Source of the DNA: Rhizobium mayense
Lineage (GTDB): Bacteria; Pseudomonadota; Alphaproteobacteria; Rhizobiales; Rhizobiaceae
Direction: 5' to 3'
NCBI RefSeq assembly: GCF_030272705.1
Contig: NZ_JARFYM010000032.1
Coordinates: 1-64,000, forward strand
DNA length: 64,000 bases
The notes beneath the pieces are model-generated. The model ran no database searches. It was not told where the DNA came from and saw only the letters and a list, made by a program, of their open reading frames with translations. Made by a program: the position numbers and the translations under genes. This document shows positions 35,797 through 46,749 of the stretch, one piece after another (position 1 is the first letter of the stretch; each line of letters opens with the position of its first letter).

Positions 35797-37445
35797 GCTG
35801 TCTGCTCCGGCAAAACGGGAAGTCTCTTGCTTAGTTCGTCAACGAGGACGCGCTTATTCTCGGAATAATCGACTGGGACCACGACGAGATGAACCCCGCC
35901 TTCTAGGAACGCCTGCTCCAGTGTGGGAACGAAGTGATCGATGCGTTCCACGCGATGGCCCTTGGCCCCATAGGCTTCGGCATAGGTCACGAAGTCGGGG
36001 TTTCCGAAAGTCATGCCGTAATCCGGGAATTCGTCGACCGCCTGCTTCCAGCGGATCATCCCATATGCACTGTCTTCCAGCACCAGAATGACAAGGTTGA
36101 GCTTGAGGCGAACCGCCGTTTCGAGTTCCTGGCTGTTCATCATGAAGCCTCCATCCCCGCAGACCGCCAGCACCCTGCGATGCGGATAGAGCAGAGCGGC
36201 CGTCATGGCAGATGGAAGGCCCGCACCCATGGTGGCGAGCGCATTGTCCAGTAGCAGCGTATTCGCAACTTGCGTCCTGTAGTTCCGGGCAAACCAGATT
36301 TTATACATGCCGTTGTCGAGTGCCACGATGCCATCGGGCGGTATGACGGTGCGAACGTCATGGACGATCCGCTGCGGTGTGAAACGATCTTCCTCCGCGC
36401 GTGCGGCGACTCTTGCCAGGATTCCTGAGCGCAGCGGCAGAAGGGCTTTCGCGTCTGGAAGCTGCCCTTCAAGCCTGTCGGCGAGCAGCTTCAGCGAGGG
36501 ACCGATATCGCCGATAACCTCCGTTTGCGGGAAATAGACCTGCTCAACCGTTGCCGGCTGATATCCGACGTGGACCACCTGAGGACCGGTTTTTCCCATG
36601 ATGAACGGCGGCTTCTCGATGGTATCGTGGCCGATCGTCACGATCAGATCCGCCCGCTCGATCGCTTCATGGACGTAATCGCGTTCGGAAAGCGCTGCCG
36701 TACCGATATAGAGTTCGGTGCCGCCGGATACCGTGCCCTTGCCCATTTGTGTGGTGAAATAGGGGATCCCGGTCCTGATGACGAAATTGGCCAGATCCGA
36801 TGTTGAACGCGGCCGGGAGGCGGCAGCGCCGAGCATGATGAGCGGCCGTTTCGCATGCCGGATCAACTCGGCCGCCCGATCCAGTGCGTCCGCATTCGCG
36901 ACGGGCAGCTCTACAGGATGAGGCGGCACCATCGGGACCGGTGCGCTTTCCTCGGTGGCGATATCCTCCGGCAGCTCCAAATGGACAGGTCCCGGCCGTT
37001 CCTCCTGCGCAATCCTGAACGCCTCGCGCACCAGCGTCGGTATGATCGACGGCGAAACGATCTGGCGGGAAAGCTTGGTCAGCGGTCTCATGCTGGCTAC
37101 GACATCGACGACCTGGAAGCGCGCCTGGCGCGAAGACAGAACGCCCTTTTGCCCGGTGATCATAATCATCGGCATGGCGCCCAAGAGAGCGTAGGCAGCA
37201 CCTGTCGAGAGATTGAGCGCGCCGGGGCCGAGGGTGGAAATGCACACGCCGGGCTTTCCTGTCAGTCGGCCGTAGGTCGCGGCCATGAAAGCGGCAGCCT
37301 GTTCGTGTCTGGTCAGCACAAGCTCGATCGAGGATGTCCGGATCGCCTCCACGACGTCGAGGTTCTCTTCTCCGGGAATGCCGAATATGCGTTCGACCCC
37401 TTCATTTTCCAACGCGGCGACAAGAAGTTCCGATCCTTTGGGCAT
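35793..37445 (-). CDS. Thiamine-diphosphate enzyme, acetolactate synthase large-subunit type
   Basis: A 550-aa ThDP enzyme. The catalytic Glu is at residue 48 in LTRHEQAAAFMAATYGR, followed by GKPGVCISTLGPGALNLSTG; the ThDP-Mg2+ motif is VCGDGGFMMNSQELETAVRL with the Asn 26-30 residues after GDG. It has the length and order of acetolactate synthase. No regulatory small-subunit gene is nearby, so this looks like a catabolic or stand-alone paralogue rather than the branched-chain biosynthetic enzyme. It is the first gene of the operon with ALDH. Confidence 0.88.
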   Translation of the reverse strand: MPKGSELLVAALENEGVERIFGIPGEENLDVVEAIRTSSIELVLTRHEQAAAFMAATYGRLTGKPGVCISTLGPGALNLSTGAAYALLGAMPMIMITGQKGVLSSRQARFQVVDVVASMRPLTKLSRQIVSPSIIPTLVREAFRIAQEERPGPVHLELPEDIATEESAPVPMVPPHPVELPVANADALDRAAELIRHAKRPLIMLGAAASRPRSTSDLANFVIRTGIPYFTTQMGKGTVSGGTELYIGTAALSERDYVHEAIERADLIVTIGHDTIEKPPFIMGKTGPQVVHVGYQPATVEQVYFPQTEVIGDIGPSLKLLADRLEGQLPDAKALLPLRSGILARVAARAEEDRFTPQRIVHDVRTVIPPDGIVALDNGMYKIWFARNYRTQVANTLLLDNALATMGAGLPSAMTAALLYPHRRVLAVCGDGGFMMNSQELETAVRLKLNLVILVLEDSAYGMIRWKQAVDEFPDYGMTFGNPDFVTYAEAYGAKGHRVERIDHFVPTLEQAFLEGGVHLVVVPVDYSENKRVLVDELSKRLPVLPEQTA

Positions 37446-37960
37446 GCCGATCTCCGAATGGTTGGTCAGTCATCATCCATGCCCGCACCTGCCGGGCAAG
37501 GCCTTTGTTGGCGGCGCAACCGTTGGGCCGGAAAGCTGGTAGCCTCCGTCTCACGATACGGAGGGGAGCCCAACCAACCAAGCCGATGCGGCTGCATAAG
37601 CGACTACGCTATTGAAGCGAAAGGACACCGGCGACGCAATTTTTCGTCACCATGGCATTGGAGCGCCCGTCTTCAAGGTTGCCGCGGCTCTACTTGCCGG
37701 GAGAATAGCGCCGCTATCTCTTCCAGGGCAACCCAACAATGCCGTGAAACATCTGGAGGTGTAACGGCCGGAGGTGTAGCATCCGCAGGTGTAATAGTAT
37801 TGAGAGTGCATTTCAGGTCGGGCTCTTTCATCGACCTCTCACACGGTTGTGGTAACAGCAGGAAGCAGGTTGTAGCTGCAGTTCGTTTCGTGGACGAACC
37901 GGGGACGAACCAGGTTGCAGCGCAAGGTTCAGATCGCGATCTCAACACGGAGGAATTTCC
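37446..37960. other. Intergenic region with short tandem repeat
   Basis: These 515 bases lie between the divergent ThDP-enzyme gene and DUF1269 gene. I see no gene. They contain a three-copy 15-bp repeat (37755-37799) and the near-repeat GGACGAACC at about 37890-37910. Confidence 0.4.
37755..37799 (+). repeat. Three imperfect 15-bp tandem repeats
   Basis: Three consecutive units: GGAGGTGTAACGGCC, GGAGGTGTAGCATCC, GCAGGTGTAATAGTA. They share the core GnAGGTGTA with period 15 and lie about 160 bp upstream of the DUF1269 start. Spaced direct repeats near a promoter may bind a protein; function unknown. Confidence 0.5.
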
Positions 37961-38494
37961 ATGTCAGAACTCGTAGTGCTCGGCTTCGATGACGTAAACA
38001 AGGCCGATACGATCCTCAACAGACTGTCACAGCTTGAGAAGGAATACCTCATCGATCTCGAGGATGCCGTGGTCGTCGTACGCGACGGCGCAGGCAAGGT
38101 TCGCCTCAAGCAGAGCGTGAACCTAGCCGCTGCAGGCGCGACGCGTGGTGGTCTTTCCGGCGCGTTGTGGGGCGCGCTCGTGGGCTTGCTGTTTCTCAAC
38201 CCGCTGGCCGGGATGGTGCTTGGCGGCGCCTTCGGAGCGGGGTCCGGGGCGCTCGCTGGGTCGATCACCGACTACGGCATCAATGACGATCTGATCAAGA
38301 AGCTGGCTGAAACGATTCCGGCCAACAGCTCCGCGCTTTTCCTGCTGGTACGCAAGGTCCAGCCGGAAAAGGTGCTTGAGGAGTTCAAGGGCGAGCATGC
38401 ACGCATCTTGCGCTCGTCGCTATCGCCAGAGCAGGAGCGAAGGCTTCAGGACGCACTCGCCACGGGCACGGTTCAAGCATCGCCGGCCAGCTGA
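37961..38494 (+). CDS. DUF1269-family membrane protein
   Basis: A 177-aa protein. The N-terminus is a soluble segment (LVVLGFDDVNKADTILNRL), residues 55-100 a Gly/Ala-rich double helix (ALWGALVGLLFLNPLAGMVL), and the C-terminus soluble and charged. DUF1269 proteins are common in rhizobia and often associated with membrane stress; the function is not known. ATG 37961 is preceded by CGGAGGAAT. A strong stem-loop follows its stop. Confidence 0.9.
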   Translation: MSELVVLGFDDVNKADTILNRLSQLEKEYLIDLEDAVVVVRDGAGKVRLKQSVNLAAAGATRGGLSGALWGALVGLLFLNPLAGMVLGGAFGAGSGALAGSITDYGINDDLIKKLAETIPANSSALFLLVRKVQPEKVLEEFKGEHARILRSSLSPEQERRLQDALATGTVQASPAS

Positions 38495-38522
38495 CGGGGC
38501 AGACAATCTTTGCACACACCTC

Positions 38523-38563
38523 AGTCGGGCGCGGCCGAAACCCAGCCGCGCCCGACTAGTTTT
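38523..38563. terminator. Bidirectional intrinsic terminator
   Basis: AGTCGGGCGCGGC pairs perfectly with GCCGCGCCCGACT (13-bp arms, 9-nt loop) and is followed by AGTTTT on the plus strand. It lies between the convergent DUF1269 and katG genes, 28 bp after the DUF1269 stop and 10 bp before the katG stop, and can serve both. Confidence 0.85.
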
Positions 38564-38572
38564 CCATGCGGA

Positions 38573-40771
<2,199 letters not shown>

Positions 40772-41103
40772 ATTTCTCTCCCTCGTAGTTACTTGAATTG
40801 AGCCGTCCAGAGTAAAGTCATCTTGTATCCTCTGGAAAGCGACCCGGTTTCGTGGCCAGCGCGATGACGACATGCCAGATACATGGAATATCCTCGTTGT
40901 TTCGGGCCTTCTTCGCAGCTGGCTGTCCTGAAGCAGCCTGGGGTGCCGGCGTTCTGGATAGTCTGGGCGTCAATGAGCGGCACGTTGCCGGCGGTCATTG
41001 TATGGACCAAATGTGACAACACCTCATTTCCGTCGATGTATCATACCCAAGCTGCTTCATTAATTTAAGTTGGATTTACTGATTGCGGCGATAAGGTGGA
41101 GTT
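40772..41103. promoter_or_regulatory. Divergent katG-oxyR control region
   Basis: These 332 bases separate the divergent katG and oxyR starts. The part next to oxyR is AT-rich (CTTCATTAATTTAAGTTGG at 41053-41071). OxyR binding sites for peroxide-induced katG expression are expected here; I cannot assign individual boxes from sequence alone. Confidence 0.55.
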
Positions 41104-42042
41104 ATGACGAACTTGACACTCAAGCAGCTTCGCTATTTCGAGGCTTTGGCACGGCACGGTCACTTCGGACGCGCGGCGGATGTCTGCGCGATCTCCCAGC
41201 CTGCTTTGTCGATGCAAATCAAGGAATTGGAAGAATCGCTGGGCACGGAGCTCTTCGAAAGAGGCATGCGCCAGGTGCGGCTAACCAGCTTCGGAGAAGC
41301 CTTTGCACTACGTGTCCGCGACATCCTGCGCTCGGTCGATGAACTCGGAGATCTGGCGCGCGCCTCGCAGGATCGGCTCGTGGGGCGGCTGCGAATAGGC
41401 GTCATCCCGACGATCGCACCCTATTTTCTGCCTCAGATCATCGCCAATCTTACCCGCATGCATGACGGGCTTGATATCCACATACGAGAGACGCTGACCT
41501 CCAGGCTGGTGCAGGAGCTGACAGACGGCCGGCTTGACGCGGCCATTGTTGCATTGCCGGTATCCGAACCCTCGCTGACCGAGGTTGCGCTGTTTTCGGA
41601 GAATTTCGTGCTGGTCCGGCCCAGCGAGGACGAGGGCAAGCCGGTACCCAATCGCGAAGCGCTCCGCGAAATGAGGCTGCTTCTGCTGGAAGAAGGACAT
41701 TGTTTTCGCGATCAAGCTTTGTCTTTTTGCAATATGCGCTCGATGCTTCCGCGAGAACTGCTGGACGGCAGCTCTCTCTCTACCCTGGTTCAGATGGTCA
41801 GCGCCGGTATTGGCGTCACCTTGATTCCGGAAATGGCTGTATCGGTGGAAACGCGCTCGGCATCGGTGTCTGTTGCTCGCTTCAATACGCCCCAACCCTC
41901 GCGAACAATTGGGATGATCTGGCGCAGGACAAGCCCCTTGGCCAAACAGTTCCTTGAGATTTCCGAAATCGTTCGTCAGTCAGCCGATGCGATGCGCGAG
42001 CAACATGATCTGATACCTTCGTCGCTACAACTGAGCGGCTAA
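41104..42042 (+). CDS. oxyR: Hydrogen peroxide-sensing LysR-type regulator OxyR
   Basis: A 312-aa LysR-type regulator. The N-terminal helix-turn-helix includes LKQLRYFEALARHGHFGRAA and ISQPALSMQIKELEESLG. The redox cysteines are Cys200 and Cys209 in EEGHCFRDQALSFCN, matching the peroxide-sensing pair of E. coli OxyR. It activates katG and possibly its own divergent promoter. The next gene is convergent. Confidence 0.95.
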   Translation: MTNLTLKQLRYFEALARHGHFGRAADVCAISQPALSMQIKELEESLGTELFERGMRQVRLTSFGEAFALRVRDILRSVDELGDLARASQDRLVGRLRIGVIPTIAPYFLPQIIANLTRMHDGLDIHIRETLTSRLVQELTDGRLDAAIVALPVSEPSLTEVALFSENFVLVRPSEDEGKPVPNREALREMRLLLLEEGHCFRDQALSFCNMRSMLPRELLDGSSLSTLVQMVSAGIGVTLIPEMAVSVETRSASVSVARFNTPQPSRTIGMIWRRTSPLAKQFLEISEIVRQSADAMREQHDLIPSSLQLSG

Positions 42043-42070
42043 GAGAGGGCGGTCTTGAGGCCTGCATGGA

Positions 42071-42667
42071 TCACCCCACGCGCTCCAGTATGATGCCGTA
42101 GTGATAGGGCGGTAGCTCCTCGACGCGAACCGTCCGAAATCCCGCAGGTTCGACCACCTTACTGACTGCGTCGTGCGACATGCGCATATCCGTCCTCGGC
42201 CCGCGCGGCTTATCGAGCACGATGGTCTGCTCCCGGGGCAGCGGATGCCAGTTGACGATCGCGAACAGGCCTCCGGGCCGCAGAACATGCCAGACCGCCC
42301 GCGCGAGGCCTGGCTGGTCGGGAACGCCATGGAACGTGTTGGCCATCAGCACATAGTCAACGCGTCCGTCAAGCAGCGATGCGATCTCACGGGCATCAGC
42401 GTTGATCCATCGGCGGACGGTCGCCCCGAGGCGCTCGACCTCGACCTTTGCCTGTTCGATCATTTCGAGATCAAGATCGAGGGCATAGATGCGGCCATCG
42501 ACGAGCTTGGCGAGCGGCGCGGTGAAATAGCCATCGCCACAGCACAGGTCGAGGACGGTCATGTCAGGCCGAATGCCGAGCTGCTCCATTACCTCCGTCG
42601 GTCGGGGCCACAGTGCGGCCCACCAATCCCGGTCCGGCATAGAGGTCGAGGGGAACAGATCGTCCAT
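42071..42667 (-). CDS. Class I SAM-dependent methyltransferase
   Basis: A 198-aa protein with the SAM-binding motif I VLDLCCGDGYFTAPLA, motif II IYALDLDLEMIEQAK, and YVLMANTFHGVPDQPGLAR. ATG 42667 is preceded by AAGGAGAAG. The closest known types are UbiE/Tam-like methyltransferases; the substrate cannot be determined. It is convergent with oxyR. Confidence 0.9.
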   Translation of the reverse strand: MDDLFPSTSMPDRDWWAALWPRPTEVMEQLGIRPDMTVLDLCCGDGYFTAPLAKLVDGRIYALDLDLEMIEQAKVEVERLGATVRRWINADAREIASLLDGRVDYVLMANTFHGVPDQPGLARAVWHVLRPGGLFAIVNWHPLPREQTIVLDKPRGPRTDMRMSHDAVSKVVEPAGFRTVRVEELPPYHYGIILERVG

Positions 42668-42837
42668 CGTTCTTCTCCTTCTGCGGCGACCCCCATTTGG
42701 CGTCGGCGGCAGAACCTATATCGCACCGAACCGGCTCGATGCTAGGTTCGGCCCGTTGCCATCGCAACTCGTTCAAAGGATTGCTCGAAACCCCATCCTC
42801 AGGAGATCCGTACCCCAATGGACGCGCAGGCGTATGG

Positions 42838-43686
42838 CTACGCGGTGCGCGAACTCGATCGTTGTACGCCGGCTTTGGTCCAGTCACATTGGAAGATCAG
42901 CACAGGTTTCGAAAAACCCTTCAGGCGCCGCCGTGTCGCACGTGTGAAGAGGTCGGCGGCGCCGTATTCCCGAAAAATGCTCTCCGACACGAGGACCTGG
43001 TCGGTAGCGGCCGCGGCGCATAGACGCGCTGCAAGCTGAACGGTTGAGCCAAACAGATCGTTGCTGTCTTCGACTGGCTCGCCGCAATCCAATCCGATGC
43101 GTATATGAATGGGCTCGGGATTGCCTTGGTTGTAACGCTCGAATTCCTGCTGGATCGTTATGGCGCAATCGACGGCGGCGGTGATGGAGACAAATGTCGC
43201 CATTATGCCGTCGCCGGTGTGCTTCACCTCGTGGCCTGAAGCTTGCCCAAGGCATCTGCGCACAACGGCGTCATGTGCCCTGACCAGCTCGATCGCCATG
43301 CGGTCGCCGAGGCGCGATGTCATTTCCGTCGAGCCGACAATGTCGGTGAAAAGGATCGCCCTGTGGCCTGCATCCATTTCGGCGGAGGATTGCCCGGGCG
43401 GCGTCTCCGGGTCGTGTATTCGGCCGAGAAATGCCTCGACAGCCGACAACGAAACCTCGACAACTTCGGCGGCGACGAAGCCATGCGCCTCGCGGTGCAC
43501 GCATAGGGCGGTTTCCATGTCGGGGGCGTCCATGAGGCAAAATGCAGTTCCGCGCCGCTGATCGAACCAGTATGTGAGGAATTTGACCCCGTACCGATCT
43601 TGAATGTCGAGGTCCTTGCGATGTGCTTCGGCAACGTCGGCTGCTGTGGTTCCCGAAAGATCATGCCGATCCATGAAGATAGCCAT
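42838..43686 (-). CDS. DUF4242-class III adenylate/guanylate cyclase fusion
   Basis: A 282-aa protein. Residues 1-90 form a DUF4242 domain (FMDRHDLSGTTAADVAEAHR). Residues 105-260 are a class III cyclase catalytic domain: first metal Asp in ILFTDIVGSTEMTSRLGD, Lys and Asp in EVKHTGDGIMATF, and the second region SNDLFGSTVQLAARLC, where the usual VNxAAR reads VQLAAR. ATG 43686 is chosen because the DUF begins here. It probably makes cAMP in the cytoplasm. Its own promoter region is AT-rich and contains the palindrome noted separately. Confidence 0.88.
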   Translation of the reverse strand: MAIFMDRHDLSGTTAADVAEAHRKDLDIQDRYGVKFLTYWFDQRRGTAFCLMDAPDMETALCVHREAHGFVAAEVVEVSLSAVEAFLGRIHDPETPPGQSSAEMDAGHRAILFTDIVGSTEMTSRLGDRMAIELVRAHDAVVRRCLGQASGHEVKHTGDGIMATFVSITAAVDCAITIQQEFERYNQGNPEPIHIRIGLDCGEPVEDSNDLFGSTVQLAARLCAAAATDQVLVSESIFREYGAADLFTRATRRRLKGFSKPVLIFQCDWTKAGVQRSSSRTA

Positions 43687-44225
43687 TATTCGCCCCCGCT
43701 GGAATCTTCCGCCTTTATATAAGGATATCCTAATTATAGAGCGTGGCCCAGCCCGTCCTTGGGATGGGTGCGAGCAAGTGTCCTGACGGGCATTGCCGAC
43801 GGGCGGATTTTGCACGCTGATGCGACAGCATCGATAATCTTCAGCCATCATAGAGTTGCCCTCCGTCCGGGGTGAGACGGAGGGCACGGAGCATGGGCTC
43901 CATTGCGCGTTATATTGCTAGGGGGCACCTTAACGCATGAATACAATATCGTTTTGGAAGATGTTTTTATAGAGAAATATTTGGCTAGTCTTGATTAATT
44001 CATTAGGTGTGGGAAAGGTTACTGTAATTGATGGGGTTGTGCCAATTTTCTAGCATCAATTTGAGTATTTCACTGTCCACTAGCGCGCCATTTCTGGCGT
44101 CTGGGTCCCGCCTGGGTGCCGGGCTGAACGATTCCGTCGGAGTTATAACGTCAGATTCGGCGGAAATAGCTCGTTAGTTGCTGTTCGGATCGGCCTCTGG
44201 TTTCCGCGTCGGTCCATGCCGAGAC
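43687..44225. other. AT-rich gene-free segment
   Basis: These 539 bases lack any convincing gene. Bases about 43910-44060 are clearly more AT-rich than the surroundings, unlike the rest of the window. A perfect palindrome AGGATATCCT lies at 43722-43731 within AT-rich promoter-like sequence (TATAATTAGGATATCC on the minus strand) 36 nt upstream of the cyclase. A degenerate copy of the region-3 operator may lie at 44011-44030. Confidence 0.4.
43722..43731. promoter_or_regulatory. Palindrome in cyclase promoter
   Basis: AGGATATCCT is a perfect 10-bp palindrome located 36 nt before the cyclase ATG, flanked by TATAATT and TTATATAAAG on the minus strand. It overlaps the likely core promoter and could be an operator. 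Chance occurrence of a 10-bp palindrome is possible. Confidence 0.35.
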
Positions 44226-44432
44226 CTACGGACGATGGTCCGGTCCGCGCCGGATTCCGAACCACCGCCACACGGTCGGTCCGTAGATCATCGCAGCGAT
44301 AAAGCTCGCTAGCATCACAAGCGCGATGCCGAGCTGCACGACGTCGTAGCGCAACGTGCCTTCGGCAACGAACCAGCCCGCAATGACTCCTGCTATCGCG
44401 AAGGGCAGGCGGGCGAGAATGGGGAACCACAT
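44226..44432 (-). CDS. Small two-helix membrane protein, 68 aa
   Basis: Begins MWFPILARLPFAIAGVIAGW and has a second helix QLGIALVMLASFIAAMIYG, ending WRWFGIRRGPDHRP. ATG 44432 follows GGAGG with 4 nt spacing. It lies downstream of mscS on the same strand, after a space of about 130 bp in which a further short hydrophobic frame (LPLLVVGASYLSYHQLGPIA, ends at 44452) is visible without a good start. No family is recognised. Confidence 0.6.
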   Translation of the reverse strand: MWFPILARLPFAIAGVIAGWFVAEGTLRYDVVQLGIALVMLASFIAAMIYGPTVWRWFGIRRGPDHRP

Positions 44433-44569
44433 GGCGACCTCCATAGGCTAGAGAAGCAACAACCGCTTCGCGATCGGCCCGAGCTGATGGTACGACAGAT
44501 AGGACGCGCCGACGACCAGCAGCGGAAGGCGCGGGGACGAGAACGTGCTCGATGTCGTCGGCGGCCATG

Positions 44570-46552
44570 TCAGCCCTCCGGCATGGCGGCCTTCGCCTGC
44601 TCCGCCTTGGCCGCGGTGACCGTGGCCGAGGCGGCAGCAACGGCAGCGGCCTTCTCCTCGCCGCCGACCTGAACGGTCGGCGTCGCGAATTCGATCCCGT
44701 TTGCCATGAAGACGTCGCGGATCATGGTGTAGGCGCGGCGGCGGATCATGGACTGATGTCCAGGCGCGGTGGTGAAAGCGAAGCTAATTTCCATCCCGAA
44801 ATCGCCGATCTGTTCGACCCCCTTCATCTTCACCGTCTCGATGATGAAGGGTCCGAGTTCCTCATCTGCCAGCAATTCGGCGCCGACGCCTTTCACCAGC
44901 TTCTTCACTTTGGCGACATCCGTGTTGAAGGGGACACGGAGCATGAACTTGTCGATAACCCAGTCTCTGCTCATGTTCTGGACCGCACCGAGAGAGCCGA
45001 AGGGGACCGTGAAAATCGGACCGCGATGATGACGCAATCTGACCGAACGCAGGCTGAAGGATTCGACGGTGCCCTTATAGCTGCCGCTCTGAATGTATTC
45101 GCCAACCCGGAAGGCGTCGTCCAACATGTAAAAGATGCCGCTTATGACGTCCTTGACCAGCGTCTGCGATCCGAAACCCAGGGCCACGCCGAATATGCCG
45201 GCTCCGGCAATCAGCGGGCCGATCTGAACTCCCAATTGGGCAAGCACTGTGAGTACCGTTGCCGCCAGTACAAAAACCGCAAGCGCATTTTTGAAGATCG
45301 GCAGGAGGGTGGCAATGCGATGCTGGCTCGCAGCTTCGCCGCCATGAGCCGAAGGGTCGGCGGAGAATGTCTGGAGCTTATCGTCTATGAAGCCCCTGGT
45401 GATATGCCAAATGAGATCGGCGACCAGGAGAACGACGACGCTCTTTAGAAGGCCGTAGAAGATGGCAGTTAGCGTGGGGTCCTGATGTGCAACGGAGTCG
45501 GGATTGAACTGCCAGACGACCGCCAGCCACCCCGCCGCTATTGCGATGACGACCGCACGGCTGCCGCGGACCAGGAAAATGGTTCGAACGCGGCTCTGGT
45601 GGGAGCCGTCTTCTGAGGAAATCGCCCCTTCAATCGATCGCCCGACGGCTTTCAAGATGCCGGGCAATATGAGTGCATAGATCCCAATCCAAACCAAACC
45701 TTTGAGATTAAGACACCACAGCACCCAAAGGGCGACGAGGAACAGGGTGAGAGCGCCCTTGATCACGCGGGATTTCGTGGATGTCCGCCAAATGGCTTCC
45801 ACTCCTATCAGTAGGAGCACTACCGAAAGGCAGTAGGAGATGGCCATCGTGACGGTGGGATCAACACCCAGCGGCGTGCCAAGGCTCCTGGTGGCGATCG
45901 CGAGTGCGAGAATGCCCATGAAGAGGCGCACGCGCCAGAGCAGTCGATCGTTGTCGACGCAGAACACCGCAAATACGGCTAGAAAGCGGTAGGCCACGAA
46001 GGCGATCAGGTAGACGAGCAGCGTGATGCGTGCCAGCGGGGGCCAATCGAAGGCAAAGAAGATCACCCCGATAACAAGAGCAAAGATAACCACCGGAAGG
46101 AGCTTGGCTCCGGCGGCGGCGAAAGCGCCGGGCGCCTTGGCAAACCGAACCGCGCGGATCCGCAGGAATAGCTGTTCCGCCGCGGCACCGATTGCGACCA
46201 GAACCGCGAAGATGGCCATGACCGGCGCGTAACCGTGCGACATTGCATCCGCCCTTGTTCGGGCGGACGCGGCCGCAATTTCAGTGGGTATGCGCGGGAT
46301 CGCTGATATGACGGTACGAATGCGGCTGCGCGTCTGGTTGTCCCAGTCTTCCAGATCCGAGGCGGGCGCCGCGGACGTTGACGGAGGCGCTGTTGCGCTC
46401 TTTGGCTTTTGGCTTTCCAGCCATGCCCTGACATCCGGGTCCTGCAGGAGGCGCACCAGATCATCGATCTTCGGTTGAGCGGAGGGTGTGGTCTGCGCAT
46501 GCACCGTTGTCGAGAGAAGAAGAGCGAAAAGGACCGCTGCCACCCATCTCAT
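44570..46552 (-). CDS. MscS-family mechanosensitive ion channel
   Basis: A 660-aa protein. A signal peptide (VAAVLFALLLSTTVHAQ) leads to a periplasmic segment rich in Ala/Pro/Ser, then about ten hydrophobic helices. The MscS core is near residues 430-600: GAGIFGVALGFGSQTLVKDV is the pore-lining TM3, followed by SGIFYMLDDAFRVGEYI and FTVPFGSLGAVQNMSRDW, the beta domain. It belongs to the larger YbdG/MscM-like group rather than small MscS. A degenerate copy of the region-3 element lies 57 nt before the start. Confidence 0.9.
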   Translation of the reverse strand: MRWVAAVLFALLLSTTVHAQTTPSAQPKIDDLVRLLQDPDVRAWLESQKPKSATAPPSTSAAPASDLEDWDNQTRSRIRTVISAIPRIPTEIAAASARTRADAMSHGYAPVMAIFAVLVAIGAAAEQLFLRIRAVRFAKAPGAFAAAGAKLLPVVIFALVIGVIFFAFDWPPLARITLLVYLIAFVAYRFLAVFAVFCVDNDRLLWRVRLFMGILALAIATRSLGTPLGVDPTVTMAISYCLSVVLLLIGVEAIWRTSTKSRVIKGALTLFLVALWVLWCLNLKGLVWIGIYALILPGILKAVGRSIEGAISSEDGSHQSRVRTIFLVRGSRAVVIAIAAGWLAVVWQFNPDSVAHQDPTLTAIFYGLLKSVVVLLVADLIWHITRGFIDDKLQTFSADPSAHGGEAASQHRIATLLPIFKNALAVFVLAATVLTVLAQLGVQIGPLIAGAGIFGVALGFGSQTLVKDVISGIFYMLDDAFRVGEYIQSGSYKGTVESFSLRSVRLRHHRGPIFTVPFGSLGAVQNMSRDWVIDKFMLRVPFNTDVAKVKKLVKGVGAELLADEELGPFIIETVKMKGVEQIGDFGMEISFAFTTAPGHQSMIRRRAYTMIRDVFMANGIEFATPTVQVGGEEKAAAVAAASATVTAAKAEQAKAAMPEG

Positions 46553-46609
46553 ATTTCGTCCCCTTCTCCGCTGCTTTTGACGGAAATAAGATCACAAATT
46601 CTTCTGTAA

Positions 46610-46629
46610 TGCGAGTACGCAACGGTAAA
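46610..46629 (-). promoter_or_regulatory. Region-3 operator copy 1 (degenerate), toward mscS
   Basis: Minus strand reads TTTACCGTTGCGTACTCGCA. It differs from the consensus TTTACnGTAACGTACTT in two central bases and the last base. The gap to the mscS ATG is 57 nt, the same as for the other copies, which is why I accept it. Confidence 0.6.
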
Positions 46630-46670
46630 TGCCGGCGTAACATTCAGCCGATCCATCGCGGCACCAGGCG

Positions 46671-46690
46671 TTTACTGTAACGTACTTACG
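46671..46690 (+). promoter_or_regulatory. Region-3 operator copy 2, toward 46750 gene
   Basis: TTTACTGTAACGTACTTACG. The gap to ATG 46750 is 59 nt. If the final CTTACG acts as a -35 hexamer, TAGTAT lies exactly 17 nt further, a good -10 match. It lies in the divergent space shared with copy 1. Confidence 0.8.
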
Positions 46691-46749
46691 GAAATCGTGA
46701 GACCGCATAGTATGTCTTCCTTCAACCCGAATGGAGAGCAAAACGGTCT

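Noticed and set aside
44011..44030. Possible eighth copy of the region-3 element (CAATTACAGTAACCTTTCCC on minus)
   Set aside because: The GTA before CTT is missing and the nearest gene start in that direction is more than 300 bp away, so I do not count it as a site.
44452..44575. Short hydrophobic frame between mscS and the 68-aa gene (LPLLVVGASYLSYHQLGPIA)
   Set aside because: Looks like a membrane peptide, but no ATG or GTG start with a Shine-Dalgarno is found in its frame; mentioned only under the 68-aa gene.
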